Under the pieces are notes generated by a model that made no database searches, had not been told where the DNA came from, and saw only the letters and a list, made by a program, of their open reading frames with translations. 64,000 nt of DNA from positions 9,716,494 to 9,780,493 of the forward strand of contig NC_064047.1 of assembly GCF_932526225.1 (NCBI RefSeq), written 5' to 3'. The position numbers and the translations under genes are program-made. Shown one piece after another: positions 12,601-23,399 of the stretch (the stretch's first letter is position 1; every line of letters starts with the position of its first letter). Source of the DNA: Nematostella vectensis (lineage: Eukaryota; Cnidaria; Anthozoa; Actiniaria; Edwardsiidae).

Positions 12601-14117
12601 CAGTATGTAAAATCGTACAGTCTCGACCACAGCTTGGACGGGATGACTTGGGAATCATACACAGAGAATGGAGTTGTGAAGGTGAGAAGGGTTACACTTA
12701 CAACCCTTGGGGGTGGGACTGGGGGGCCGTAAATGTTAGAGATTAGAAGAGAGAGTACCGACACATAGAACAGAGTCGTTAAAAGTTCAGAGAGAAGCTC
12801 TACTTTATACCCCCTAGAGTGAAAACTGGGAGACTGCATAGAAAATAGATAACACTTATGGGGGGTTGGGCTCTATTTGACCCACATAAATAATGGAGCC
12901 CGTGAATGTGAGAAAGGGCGCGGTCTGCACCCCAAAAGGGGGGGATTTGGATTGGCTGGGAAACCTAGAGTGTACTAATTTGTGTTGGAATGTATGGTGT
13001 ACTGGCCTCTGTCGTTGTATCGTTTTTGTTTGTGTCGTTGTATTTGTTTGTGTCGTTGTATCGCGTATCGATAATGTGTGTCGTTGTATCGTGTACTGAT
13101 GTGTGTCGTTAAATCGTGTACTGATGTGTGTCGTTGAATCGTGTACTGATGTGTGTCTTTTGTATCGTGTATCGATAATGTGTGTCGTTGTATCGTGTAC
13201 TGATGTGTGTCGTTGCATCGTGTACTGATGTGTGTCTTGTATCGTGTATCGATAATGTGTGTCGTTGTATCGTGTACTGATGTGTGTCGTTGTATCGTGT
13301 ACTGTTGTATGTCGTATTGTGTATCGATAATGTGTGTCGTTAAATCGTGTACTGATGTGTGTCGTAAAATCGTGTAATGATGTGTGTCGTTGTATCGTGT
13401 ACTGTTGTATGTCGTATTGTGTATCGATAATGTGTGTCGTTAAATCGTGTACTGATGTGTGTCGTAAAATCGTGTACTGATGCGTGTCGTTGAATCGTGT
13501 ATTGATGTGTGTCGTTGAATCATGTACTTGGCGTGTGTCGTTGTATCGTGTATCGCTAATGTGGAATGCGTGCCATTGTATCGTGTACTGCTGTGTGTCG
13601 TTGAATCGTGTACTGATGTGTGTCGTTGAATCGTGTATTGATGTTTGTCGTTGAATCGTGTACTTGGTGTGTGTCGCTGTATCGTGTATAGCTAATGTGT
13701 GTCGTTGTATCTTGTACTGATGTGTGTCGTTGTATCGTGTATTTATGTGTGTCGTTGTATCGTGTATCGGTGTGTGTCGCTAAATATGTCAGCATATATT
13801 GCATGGTTGGGTCGTGTATCGTAACACTCATCAATGTAAGACGCTGCTTTCCATCTTCTCTTTTGTTACCCGAGCCATAAGAAGTTCAATCTAAAAAACA
13901 CGGAGTAGATGCTAGTAAATTTGCTATATATCTTATAGACTTGCTTCTTTTCAAATCTTTCTTGTAGATCTTTCCCTGAAATTTTGACTTGGATACTATT
14001 GTAACAAACACTTTGAGCGAGAGATTGGAAGCACGTTTCGTCCGAATCAAGCCGATGAGCTGGAACGCAGCGATTCTCTTGAGAGCCGAGTTGTATGGCT
14101 CCAATGATTGTTTTTAG
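9442..14117 (+). CDS. PAN-EGF-discoidin protein, gene 1 (in-frame TGA in last exon)
   Basis: Probably an extracellular adhesion- or lectin-like protein. Exons seen: PAN/apple 9442-9628 (CEPTRQTF, then C-x3-C and C-x5-N cysteines); EGF 10739-10856 (C-x-C-x8-C end, VCLCALDYKGQHCE); discoidin N-half 11863-12051 (PLGLSDYRIPDASMTASS, YLQIDLG); middle 12533-12681 (VATQGRA, YSLDHSLDGMTWESYTE); C-terminal 13968-14117 (RFVRIKPMSW, RAELYGS). Junction phases fit from the EGF exon to the end (IDL-G-G-LTL). PAN to EGF does not fit, so an exon is missing from the model. The signal-peptide exon was not found. Codon 4 of the last exon is TGA (13977-13979), where gene 2 has GGA. That would remove the last 46 residues, so the gene may be a pseudogene or carry a nonsense allele. 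Confidence 0.7.
10989..11270. mobile_element. MITE family A, copy 1
   Basis: Ends are CATATCAATATTTGGGTGAC and the complement of CATATCAAACATATTCCCC. It lies in the intron between the EGF and discoidin exons of gene 1, within C-rich tracts. Both ends match those of the 5-kb element at 29170-34199. Confidence 0.85.
11560..11860 (+). repeat. Degenerate GCGTTGCGTGACATNATATG repeat
   Basis: About a dozen imperfect units of 25-30 bases based on GCGTTGCGTGACAT, immediately upstream of the discoidin N-half exon. Confidence 0.6.
13005..13790 (+). repeat. Satellite, about 25-base unit, in gene 1 last intron
   Basis: About 30 imperfect copies of TGTGTCGTTGTATCGTGTAC, some with TATCGATAATG. The homologous intron of gene 2 holds a shorter array of similar words (about 16555-16800). 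Confidence 0.8.
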
Positions 14118-14225
14118 AAGCGAAATAGTTTAATCGGAGCAGAGCAGGAAGTGGGGGAGGGGTAGCATTGTTATATTTTGAATTAATGGTGCCAATATTG
14201 CCATTTGTACACTCTTTCTTCTTTT

Positions 14226-14400
14226 AAAGCCGCATTATGTCACCGGTTTACTTTTTGTCGATAAAGAATCACGGAAAACGCGATAGATATTTCAGAATTG
14301 TTAAAGCGGTAAAGAGTGTCTATTGGAAGTTTGATAATTTTATGTTTGATAATTTAGAGCGGATGGCCTGTTGAATAGCGCGGGCTCCAATAGATTTTTA
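14226..14400 (+). repeat. MITE family C, copy 2 (decayed)
   Basis: Starts AAAGCCGCATTATGTCACC and contains TAGAGCGGATGGCCTG. The far end is lost. Confidence 0.55.
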
Positions 14401-14801
14401 TGAGAAAAAAATAAAAATAAAAACTAGAAACTAAAGAGAGGTCTTTATGCTAAAGACAAATTGTTTCGCGCATAAAAAAGCATCTAGCATGTAACCAAAG
14501 TAACAAGTGAAGTAATATCAAAACAAAATTTTAACAAGCAATTGTAATCACGAAAGGCACATAACCCGTTAATTTTCAATAAGCTTCTTATATTTCATTT
14601 TTACCTTGATGTTCGAGATGGCAGTATAGGTTGTCTACGAAGATAAAAGTCTAATAGCTGTCGATAAGTGCTAATATTTATCCCCTTATTGCGCTAAGTC
14701 TCGCTATGGTATACAGTACAAATGGTGACAATAAACAGAACAACCCAGTTGTAATAAAAGATGGGGAGTTCTCTATTGGAAACTTCTCAACGAGCATTCA
14801 G

Positions 14802-17008
14802 ACTCCTACCTTACTGTACAAGCCCTAGCTGTAAGTATGGAACCCAGTATCATGGCTTGTTTGATGAAGTGCTTGGCTCATCGCCCGTTCTTTGTCTCTA
14901 CCAACACTGCCGCTTCACCTGATTCGGGCTCTAAGTTCTGGTGTGAGCTTCTTTTTGACGACAAATTCAACGCTTCGGATGACAAGTTCGTGCTTAATAC
15001 TACCTCTAAACATTACAGTATTACGGTAAGTATTATATACAAGTATTTGAAGAGGACCCTCAATTGGAAAGTGACTGTTTTTACTTTAAAATGTTTTTTA
15101 TTCATATTCTTGGTAACTTTCGTACTATATTATCTCATAATTGTACTTTCTTATTCAGGAGTGCTTACCATATGCTTTCATCTTCAAAAACATAACAACA
15201 TTGTGTTTGCGGGGAGCACTAATAGATGATTGGCTTTAAAAAAAAAAAGGAGTAGATTGTAGATGAGTAGATGAATAGAAGAATAAATAAATAGATGAAT
15301 AAATAAACGAATGTTAAGTTAAATGAAAAACTGATTTTTCAGTCCATAAAAACAATATAGAAGCACCAGGCGGGTGGTTTGAATTTTTCATTTTAAATTT
15401 TTTAATCATTTCCTTCCAGTCATAAAATTAGGCTTCAGAAAACACTTCAGAGAACTTCAGAGTTCCCCGAGCACGACTTTTGATGTATGACGCGATTTGA
15501 TGTTTATCTTGCCATTTCTTGTTATCAAGAGCGCAAAACTCTCATGATTAGAGGTGTCAATGTAAGATTTAAAATGAAAAAATCAATAAAAAAAGGTTGC
15601 ATGCATCACAAATTCTTGACGCGAGCTGCGACCAGAAACGATTTGTTTTTGTGACAGAGAAGTTGTGCTGACGTTTCGAGACATTCTTTTTCAACCTTGT
15701 GTTGAGTTATACCTTGTCTCCACCATGCCCAAGCAGACCATCTAGTTTTTTCACAGATTGTCTTTAGTCTTCCTAGTTATCCCTTTCTCATGTGGCCTTA
15801 TGTGTTGTGCTGTAGAACCCTTGTGACCATAACACCGGGAAGTGCGCGTGCGCACCAGGCTTCACCGGGGACACGTGCGAAGGTGAAACTCTTTTATGGA
15901 CCTTTTGGCAAACAATAGGGGACTAAAATGTTTGTTTAATATTTATTTATTTTTAAAGGTAACTTGACCCTGATCAGCGGATTGGCTACACAAGGTCGTG
16001 CCGCGAACCTTTCACAGCAAACTCACCAGTATGTAAAATCATACAGTCTCGACCACAGCTTGGACGGGATGAACTGGGAATCATACACAGAGAATGAAGT
16101 TGTGAAGGTGAGAGAGGATTACATTCACATTCCCTAGGGGAAGGGATGGAGGAGGTGGGCATACACAGAGAATGGAGCTGTAAAAGTTATAAATGATTAC
16201 AAGGGGGAGGGGAGGACTTTGGGGCTTGGAGCTATAAAGTTAAGAAATGATTATAATGTACATCCCCTAGGGAAAGAGGGGGGAATTTGGGGGACTAAGC
16301 AGAGAGTGAAGTTGTGAAGGTGACGGAGGATTCCATTTACATCCCCTAGGGGTAGAATTGGTAACGTAATTGGTAACGTAAGAGAGGATTGCACTTGCCT
16401 TAGTTTCGAGGGGGAATATGTGCGGGGAATACAGTTACATCCCCTTGAAGAGGAAGAAAGGGGGAGGGACTGGGGGACCTACACATAGAATGAAGCCGTG
16501 AGCGTCAAAAAAAAATCACACTTTCATCCCCAGATTCGTAATTCGTATATTTCTGTGTCGGGTATCAGTGTTTTGTATGACGATGTGTCGTGTTTAGTTT
16601 TCGTGAATCGGTGTATCGTATGTCTCTCATCGTTCTGTATCGTGCACCAAACGTAGGCACTTGCATTGTGTATTGTTTGTTATACTGTATGACGTTTGTG
16701 TATCGGTGTGTTGTGTATCGGTGTGTGTAGTGTATCGGTGTTTCGTGAATCGGTGTGTCGTTTATCGGTGTGTCGTGTATCGGTGTCAATGTATCGCATG
16801 TCAATTGTTTTATCTTATATTGCAGACCTTCCCCGGAAATGTAGACTTGGAGTCCATTGTCAAAAACATCTTGAATGAGAAACTTGTAACGCGTTTCGTC
16901 CGCATCAAGCCTAGTTCCTGGGAGAGCGCCATTGTCATGAGAGCCGAATTGTACGGCTCAGCTGGCTGCGTCAAGAGAAGCTATAAAAAACTGCCCCGCT
17001 TCCTATAA
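14802..17008 (+). CDS. PAN-EGF-discoidin protein, gene 2 (lacks discoidin N-half exon)
   Basis: Tandem paralogue of gene 1. Exons: PAN 14802-15025 (SYLTVQALAVSMEPSIMACL, FWCELL; donor ACG/GTAAGT); EGF 15816-15882 (CDHNTGKCACAPGFTGDTCE); discoidin middle 15959-16107 (GNLTLISGLATQGRA, YSLDHSLDGMNWESYTE); discoidin C-terminal 16826-17008 (TFPGNVDLESIV, RFVRIKPSSW, RAELYGSAGCV, stop TAA). All phases fit. Only 76 bases separate the EGF and middle exons, and no counterpart of gene 1's N-half exon is there. The encoded discoidin domain therefore lacks its first half. The last exon is intact, unlike that of gene 1. No signal-peptide exon was found. It could be a real shortened gene or a decaying one. 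Confidence 0.65.
16084..16535 (+). repeat. Minisatellite made from an exon end
   Basis: The last bases of the discoidin middle exon plus its donor (ACAGAGAATGAAGTTGTGAA then GGTGAGAG) and the following intron bases (TTCACATCCCCTAGGGG) recur about five times. The copies drift downstream. Confidence 0.6.
16555..16800 (+). repeat. GTGTATCGGTGTGTCGT satellite in gene 2 last intron
   Basis: Short imperfect tandem array, similar in composition and position to the array in the homologous intron of gene 1. Confidence 0.6.
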
Positions 17009-17307
17009 AGTCCCCCCCCCCCCCCCAGTGAAGAGACCAGATACTTTAAATCCCCCCTTTTAGCGCCAAGCTATCAAAAACTGCCCCGCTTCCCAACCGC
17101 CCCCATCCCCCCTCATCCACTGAAGGCACACAGTCAATATGAATTTCGCCCTACCTAATACCCCCAAGACATTTCCTTGCTTGTTATTCCTAATGAGGAA
17201 GGCATTGCCGAGACGTCGTAAATTAATTCTCAAAGATAGAAAATAATAATTTATATAATTTCCCGCCTAAAATAATACGACAATGCCTTTCAGAACCCAC
17301 AAAGTTC

Positions 17308-17340
17308 TCTTTGTTATATTCTAAGAATATAACAAAGAAT
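17308..17340. repeat. Perfect 15-base palindrome arms
   Basis: TTCTTTGTTATATTC is followed by TAA and then its exact complement. The left arm is partly repeated just downstream. Confidence 0.7.
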
Positions 17341-17468
17341 ATTTGTTATATTCTAAGAAAAAAAAAGAACAGAGGGAGTACTTGTAAGGGGTTTGTTCTT
17401 GTTTGATTTCCAACTGTTCGATCATTTAGAATGGATAGTTTACTCAAGAGAAAGGGAGTATCCCTTCA

Positions 17469-17750
17469 CATATCAAACATATTCCCCACGGATAGTGTCC
17501 TTCGTATGCATTGCCTTATATGGGCATTGATGCCCATATTTAGAAGAGCTAAAGTTTTCCCGCTCCCTGATCTCCAGAAAACATGGTGAAAAATGCTGAT
17601 TCCTTTCAATTTGAGACTCGAGGCAAAAATGTGTCAAAAAAACTTTATCGCTTGATCAAATCTTTATCACACAAGTATTGAAAAGCCCTTAGACCCAGGC
17701 CTCCAAGAGATTGGCCGAGCGAGATTTAAGGTCACCTAAATATTGATATG
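17469..17750. mobile_element. MITE family A, copy 2
   Basis: 282 bases, from CATATCAAACATATTCCCC to ATATTGATATG. Inverted relative to copy 1 and nearly identical to it. Lies downstream of gene 2. Confidence 0.85.
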
Positions 17751-18437
17751 TCTTGAGCGAAAAAACTCAACAAGCACAAACCCTCTTTAAACGAATTCTT
17801 TTTTTCGAGAGTAAAGATATTATTATTGCTCAAGTATTAGCATTACCATCATACACTGGTAAATATAGTCTGCTTCGACAGTGCTGAATAACGTATGCGC
17901 ATGCGTGTGTTCTGGCAAAAACAAACAAAATCTCAGTGTTGAATCATTCGAGTAAAGGTACGAAAAGCTGACTTCAGTCGCTGTTTTGACTAACTGTACA
18001 GCATTAAAACCATACTGCACAAAAGATGACAGATTTGTTTGATAATGAGGAAGTCATAAAGAAAATTATAGCCTTTTAAATTTGATTTAATTTTCTTAGC
18101 ATTCGACAAAATGTGACAGTTCACCGGTTAAACGCCGCCATTTTCAAAACAAAAAAAATGGTTTAACCGCGCGGTACTGGAACTAGTCTTGCACTTTTTT
18201 TAGCCCTGCTGTCTGCATGTAGTCCAATTTTCTATGCACCAATGATCCCAAAGGTTACAATTATTCAAGGCAGGTGTCTTTATGTCACCTTTGGTTCCAC
18301 AGATGACTAAAATTAAGATGACAAGATTTTTTATTAATATTTATTCACATCGACCTTTATTTTCTACATTTGTGTCTTAATGGAGTGAAAGTAGAATTAT
18401 AAGTATTTTGTTTTGGCTTAGAAAAACAGAGTTTGTG
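17751..18437. other. No gene recognised
   Basis: Intergenic space between MITE A copy 2 and the 3' end of the minus-strand CH-domain gene. No conserved frame seen. Confidence 0.5.
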
Positions 18438-18443
18438 TTTATT
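18438..18443 (-). promoter_or_regulatory. Poly(A) signal of the CH-domain gene
   Basis: AATAAA on the minus strand, about 25 bases after the TAG stop of the gene's last exon. Confidence 0.6.
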
Positions 18444-18467
18444 TTGTTATGGCGGATATGGCAGTCC

Positions 18468-20938
18468 CTATCCTGACTTCTCGGCGACCTGAAAGAAAAA
18501 AATACGTTCAGTTATTTGTATAGCCATAACTCATAATTATGTGATTACATATTTTATAAACCTAAACCCAAGTCTTTCTCCTGTTTTTGTTATGTGTGAC
18601 TTTGTTCTGTTTTTCAGTTTGTATCTTGTCTCGAATCAAACAGTAGAATATAATATGAGTATTGGCCACAAAGATGCTGGATGAGAATTCGGATTAAAAA
18701 ATAGCTTGAATGGTTTCCTACCTTATCTTTTAAGGCACGAAGCGCCAGTACAACCTGAAAACAAACAGTAAGAATGTAATGCGTGAATGCAGTACAGTTA
18801 TTAGTCGCATGTACCAGATTATATGCACTAGAAATGTTGATGTGCGCTGTAAGAATAATAAAAGAAAACATTCAGATTTATTTTGATTTACATTTTGTTT
18901 TTTTCGAGTATAAATAGCTTCCCTTCCGGATAATGGCTTTCGTTTTTCTAAATGCTCTAAAAGAGCCTGGGGTGAGCGCGCGGGATACCTTTTCTAAAAC
19001 GTTAGGGACTAGGCTCCATTTCCTAGATGGCTGGCAGCAAAATCGTAGTAAACTCGAATTTCTCGACTTACAAAGCTCTAGAGCGATAAAAAAGCGAAAA
19101 ACAGATTGAAGCTGACTTCCAAATATGGTATGTAATGGCTAATAAGGAAATGACCGAGCGAGCTAGAAAAACGACAGTTTTTTAAAACAAGGTTGACTGA
19201 AAAAACTAAAAACAAGTAGTCAAGAGGACAATTAATCAATCTAGTCGTTCTGGGCTTCATGTGGCGCTTCAGGTTTCCTGTGGTTTTTTGAGTTGATTCT
19301 CCCCAGTTCCCCTTATCTTATGGCGCCAGCCACAGGGAACCCGAACGTCAAAACCTATGGTAGTGCAGTACCTGAGCTCCCCTACGCGGCTCTGTCTACC
19401 TGTGGTAGCAACAGGGAGACCGGGCGACGAAGGAGAGCCTATGTACTGGACTAGGGGCTAGCATTCCAGGGTCTTCTGGGTAATTTTCAATATGGCGTCT
19501 AGCTGAAGACGCCATATTGAAAAGTACCCAGAACACCGTGGTGACGAGGTTGAGCATGCAATTGAGTGCTTTTCTTACCCCCCATACATTCCTCTTCTCG
19601 TACAGATCAACCGTCACAAAGATGTACTCCTCCTGGACGCCGTAGGACTTGATGAAGTTAACAAACCACCCTATGTTTTCCATCTAGAATATCACGAATC
19701 AAAAATAAAGCTTCGATGCATTCAGACGTCAAGAACTATGACATTTTCGACAGAAAGCTAAGATGACTTGAACGTTTGCAGTGGCAGATTGTTACTTTAC
19801 TTTGGAAATTCCTGTATCCAGGGGCGGTCTTGAGAAGGGTCGAACGCCCCCCTCCTCCCCCCAAAGCTCATATATTTGGAGGACAATGAGGACAAGGACA
19901 GTAAATCCGACCTCCCCTCCCCGTTTCTAGAACGTCCGGATCCGCCCTGGTCCAATTGCCCACGCCTTCCTCATACTCACCATCTTGAAGCCCATCTTTC
20001 CTGGATTCAGATGTGGTTTCTTTATGACACCTGGTTGTATTGCGTTCGCCAGCCTGAATAGAGATGAGATAGACATGACGGAAAAACATGACGTGACGCT
20101 TCATATAAGCCCATTTCACAATGAATTAGGCGGAAAATGCCTCTAAGTACTTAGTAACTTAAAGCAAACAAAATATCAAGTGCAACTTTTTTTGAATTGA
20201 TGCGAATTTTTGTAGTGTCATTGAAATTTGAGCTTTTCGTCCCTGAGCTGATACACAGGGCAATGATGATCAAGAAAAAATTATCTTAAAAAGCTAAAAT
20301 CTGGCTATGTGCACTTCGACCTATAGCCACTGAAAAAAAAAATGTCTTTTCTCTCTATCTGGAATTGCGCGTTTTCCAGGTTTTTCCGTCACGTCGATGA
20401 GATATGGAACAAATATTTCATCATTCTTAACATTAACATGATATTAGCGCGCATCATCAACTTCACCACCATAACCAACCAAGTAACAAATGTCACCAAA
20501 TTCACCATATCACAACCACGACTATCATCATTATTATCTTACACTGGGGGCAAGCCCCGATAAGGAAGTGGTGGCTGTTTCTCTAATATTTTCTTCATGC
20601 CATATCACAAATTTAGCCCCAAATTGTCGTTTTTTGCCAAACGCGGTGGTATAATTACTCACTTCTCCCTTCTTACACTAGATTCTTTTCTCGAGATTCA
20701 AGGAATTCGGAACAGACCAAGAAGACGGGATTTGTGAGAAAAAAAGGGAACCCAATATTAGCTTGTTATAAGCAGCTTCCATTGTATTTGTTCTTTTTGC
20801 TTACTTGCATAGTGTGGTACCGGTTTTAAGGGACTTTGCAAATTCGTCTTGATCCCCATGAGCAAGTGAGTCACCAGTCATCTTAGTGATCCACGCGCAC
20901 ACATCTGACACGACTTCATCGTCCCACTTAGCGCCGAT
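18468..20938 (-). CDS. Single CH-domain protein, transgelin/calponin-like
   Basis: Actin-associated CH-domain family. Exons on the minus strand: 20938-20805 (IGAKWDDEVVSDVCAWIT, SLKTGTTLC); 20053-19981 (KLANAIQPGVIKK, FKM); 19683-19579 (MENIGWFVNFIKSYGVQ, VDLYEKRNVWG); 18754-18722 (VVLALRALKDK); 18488-18468 (VAEKSG, stop TAG). All four junctions have GT/AG and matching phase, and together they rebuild a complete CH domain in calponin order. The protein ends right after the domain, so no calponin-type C-terminal repeats are encoded. The 5' exon with the start codon lies upstream of 20938 and was not identified. The last two coding exons are only 33 and 21 bases. Introns contain a MITE B copy and a 26-bp hairpin. 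Confidence 0.85.
19475..19532. repeat. 26-bp hairpin with 6-base loop
   Basis: Arms 19475-19500 and 19507-19532 pair with one mismatch around the loop AGCTGA. Located in an intron of the CH-domain gene. Either a small MITE or a possible small-RNA precursor. Confidence 0.7.
19817..19950. repeat. Short MITE-like element with CCAGGGGCGG ends
   Basis: Left end CCAGGGGCGG and right end CCGCCCTGG are inverted. C-rich interior. Confidence 0.45.
20072..20395. mobile_element. MITE family B, copy 1
   Basis: Begins GACATGACGGAAAAACATGA and ends with the complement of the same start (GTTTTTCCGTCACGTC). Shares its interior with the copies at 21292 and 54976. In an intron of the CH-domain gene, 19 bases beyond an exon edge. 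Confidence 0.85.
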
Positions 20939-20949
20939 CTGAACACAAA

Positions 20950-21250
20950 AAGCAGAGACAGTGTTACTTGGGAAGTTGGGCAGAGACGGTGTTACTTGGG
21001 GACTGGGGCGTGGGGAAGGGGGTAGGGGAGGGTTCATATTCGAAGATGAGATCAGGGAAAGGGTCTGGGACGAGGTGTTTATGGCGATGGGGGGGGGGGG
21101 GGGGAATGGGTCTGGAATGAGCGTTAAGGGCGGGGAGAGGGTAATGGATGTTAGGGTAAGAATTCTTGAGGGGGGGGGGGGGTTCTTATGGGACAAAGAC
21201 TAGGGAAGAGGGCGGGGGAAGGGGGTTAGGGGGAGTAGCCTTGGGTTAGG
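20950..21250 (+). repeat. G-rich simple sequence
   Basis: Runs of 8-15 G with GGTGTTACTTGGGGA-type repeats. Minus-strand open frames here are proline-rich artefacts of the tract, except for the CH exon at 20805-20938. Confidence 0.6.
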
Positions 21251-21291
21251 GGGGATTGGACGGATAGCATCTAGGAAAACAGGACAGGACA

Positions 21292-21663
21292 GACATGACG
21301 GAAAAACATGACGTGACGCTTCAAATAAGCCCATTTCACATCGAATAAGGCGAAAAACTTCTCTTTTAGTAATTAGTGAGTAATAGCCAACAAAATATCA
21401 AATGCGACTTTTTTTTAAATTGATGCGACTTTTTGTAAAGTGTCATTGAAATTTGAGCTTTTCGTCCATGAGCCCATACATAGCGCAAGGGTGATCAAGG
21501 AAAACATATCTTAAAAAGACAAAATCTGGGTATATGAATTTCGGTCTCACGTTATTTGTGTTTTGAAAATCATTCCGGAATACAAGGAACCAAAGGCTAT
21601 TGTAAGAAATGGTGTTTTCTTTATCTATCTCGAATTGCGAATTTCCATGTTTTTCCGTCATGT
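21292..21663. mobile_element. MITE family B, copy 2
   Basis: 372 bases from GACATGACGGAAAAACATGA to GTTTTTCCGTCATGTG. The interior matches copy 1 with indels. Confidence 0.8.
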
Positions 21664-23189
21664 GTACAGGACATAGTTGGGGATTGACATATGAGTTGAG
21701 AACTGTTCAAGCCCTAAACCTTAACTGCGTTCCAATTTACTGAGGGACAACCAAAAAGGAGTACAGTTAGCAACCCAAAAATTACGGAGTAATGGCCAAA
21801 ATAGGAAATGTTAGCATGTGGAAAATATTGTTAGCTTCTAAAACGAAGTACAGATAAGAATTATGTCAAAGTTGTGCGAGCAATTTCACTGAGGATAAAT
21901 TATGAAAAAACGCGCTATACAGCTACCATCTATTTCTTTGTTTATAGCGAAACACTAATCAAACGCAACGAGAGTGAGTCTCAGGGAATTGGTAGGTCAT
22001 GTTTTTCGGAGCATGTGCAAAAACCTACCTTCAGTTTGGTATTTTGCGTCGTTGGTAAGCTATCTGTCATCTTGAGTCGTATATGAATGTTATATCGTTT
22101 TAGAATAAGAGTAACCGAGCGCAAAGGTTCAGACCACGAACCAACAGAAGTGGAATAAAATCGTTATCTTTTTTATGAATAGTTACCAAAATAGCCACCA
22201 ACCAGAGGAGGAATGCGGCGTAATTCAGTCATGCAAAAAAATCATTATGTTTAGTCTACGGACGAAATGATGTCGAAATGAGAAATATGTCTTGAGAAAA
22301 TGTTTTCTCTTTCTTGAAAGGTGATGTTTTATGTTTAATATTAAACAAAAACACTCCTCCCAAGCTATAGCAAAATTTTTAAAGTCTCCGCTTAAAAGGA
22401 GAATTTACATTTTGATCATACTGCCTGCAAGAGCTCGATAGGCGGGTGAATCAACTGATCACTCTAGGTGTGTTATGTTAGTGGTTACGCGTATAGCTCT
22501 TCACTTCTATGGGGGTAATATTGTTTTATCTTGTGCAGACAATGTAATATAATATCCTCTGCAGTGTTTTAGTGCGTTTGACGTTTTCGCCTCGATGCTA
22601 AAGAAAACAGACTCTGCTTATCATAAACTAGGTTGTTATTATGCAAAATATAGCTTAGATGAAGATAGCCTAGTTCCAGGCCGTTATTGCCGAGCCACAG
22701 TCGGGTCGCGTCCGCCCTCCCCTTCCACCTCCCCCCCGAACAAACGAGGTAACCCAGGAAGAGCACCAGGTATTTTTGAAAATAAATGGTTCTTATCCAG
22801 TTATGGGTGGAATTACGCGCCATAGTGCTTGGGCAGGTCAGCGTTTGTTTGCCAACCTATGTACTTCATGTAGCCATTATACTACGACGGCAGAACACAA
22901 TGGGATTTGATTCGGAATTCAATAGCAGCACGTGAAAATGCGTTCTGTCTGATACATTTCAGCCGTTTTCCATAAAACCACGACGTTAAAAATCCAACTT
23001 TCACGGTCAATTGAGGACGCGGACATTTGCAGTGTGAACTCTTCTAGCCACGTTCGCTACTGTAGAAATAATGTCCTTAGTTTATTTTTATCTATCTCTG
23101 ACTATAATGTTTTGCTAATTCCATAGCAATTAAATTAAAATAATTGATCGCCAAGCGCGAACACGTCTTTTTCGATCTCGTTTATGTAA
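21664..23189. other. No gene recognised
   Basis: No domain or exon chain seen. The 5' exon of the CH-domain gene could be here. Overlapping frames at 22569-22825 lack any familiar motif. Confidence 0.4.
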
Positions 23190-23399
23190 AAATCTCCGGT
23201 TATTTTTAACGGAAAACGCGAAAAATATTTCAAAATATTGAAAGCAGTGTGTCTATTGGAAGTTTTTTGAGGATGTGATTGATAATTTAGAGCGGATGGC
23301 CTGTTAAATATCCCGGATTTTAATAGATTCTTTTGTCTTTTAACGGTAGAGGTTTCCGTCGGACCTCCGGAAGTGAACTGGTGACAATGCGGCTTTAAT
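23190..23399 (-). repeat. MITE family C, copy 3 (inverted)
   Basis: Ends with the complement of AAAGCCGCATTGTCACCAGT and contains GAGCGGATGGCCTGTTAAAT. Confidence 0.65.

Noticed and set aside
13005..13790. Regular repeats that could suggest a CRISPR array
   Set aside because: Units are contiguous and degenerate with no unique spacers; this is an intronic satellite.
12856..13834. His/Thr-rich minus-strand open frames
   Set aside because: Translation of the 25-base satellite; no independent coding evidence.
13977..13979. TGA in discoidin gene 1 as a selenocysteine codon
   Set aside because: The paralogue has glycine, the family has no selenocysteine, and no insertion-element hairpin was noticed downstream.
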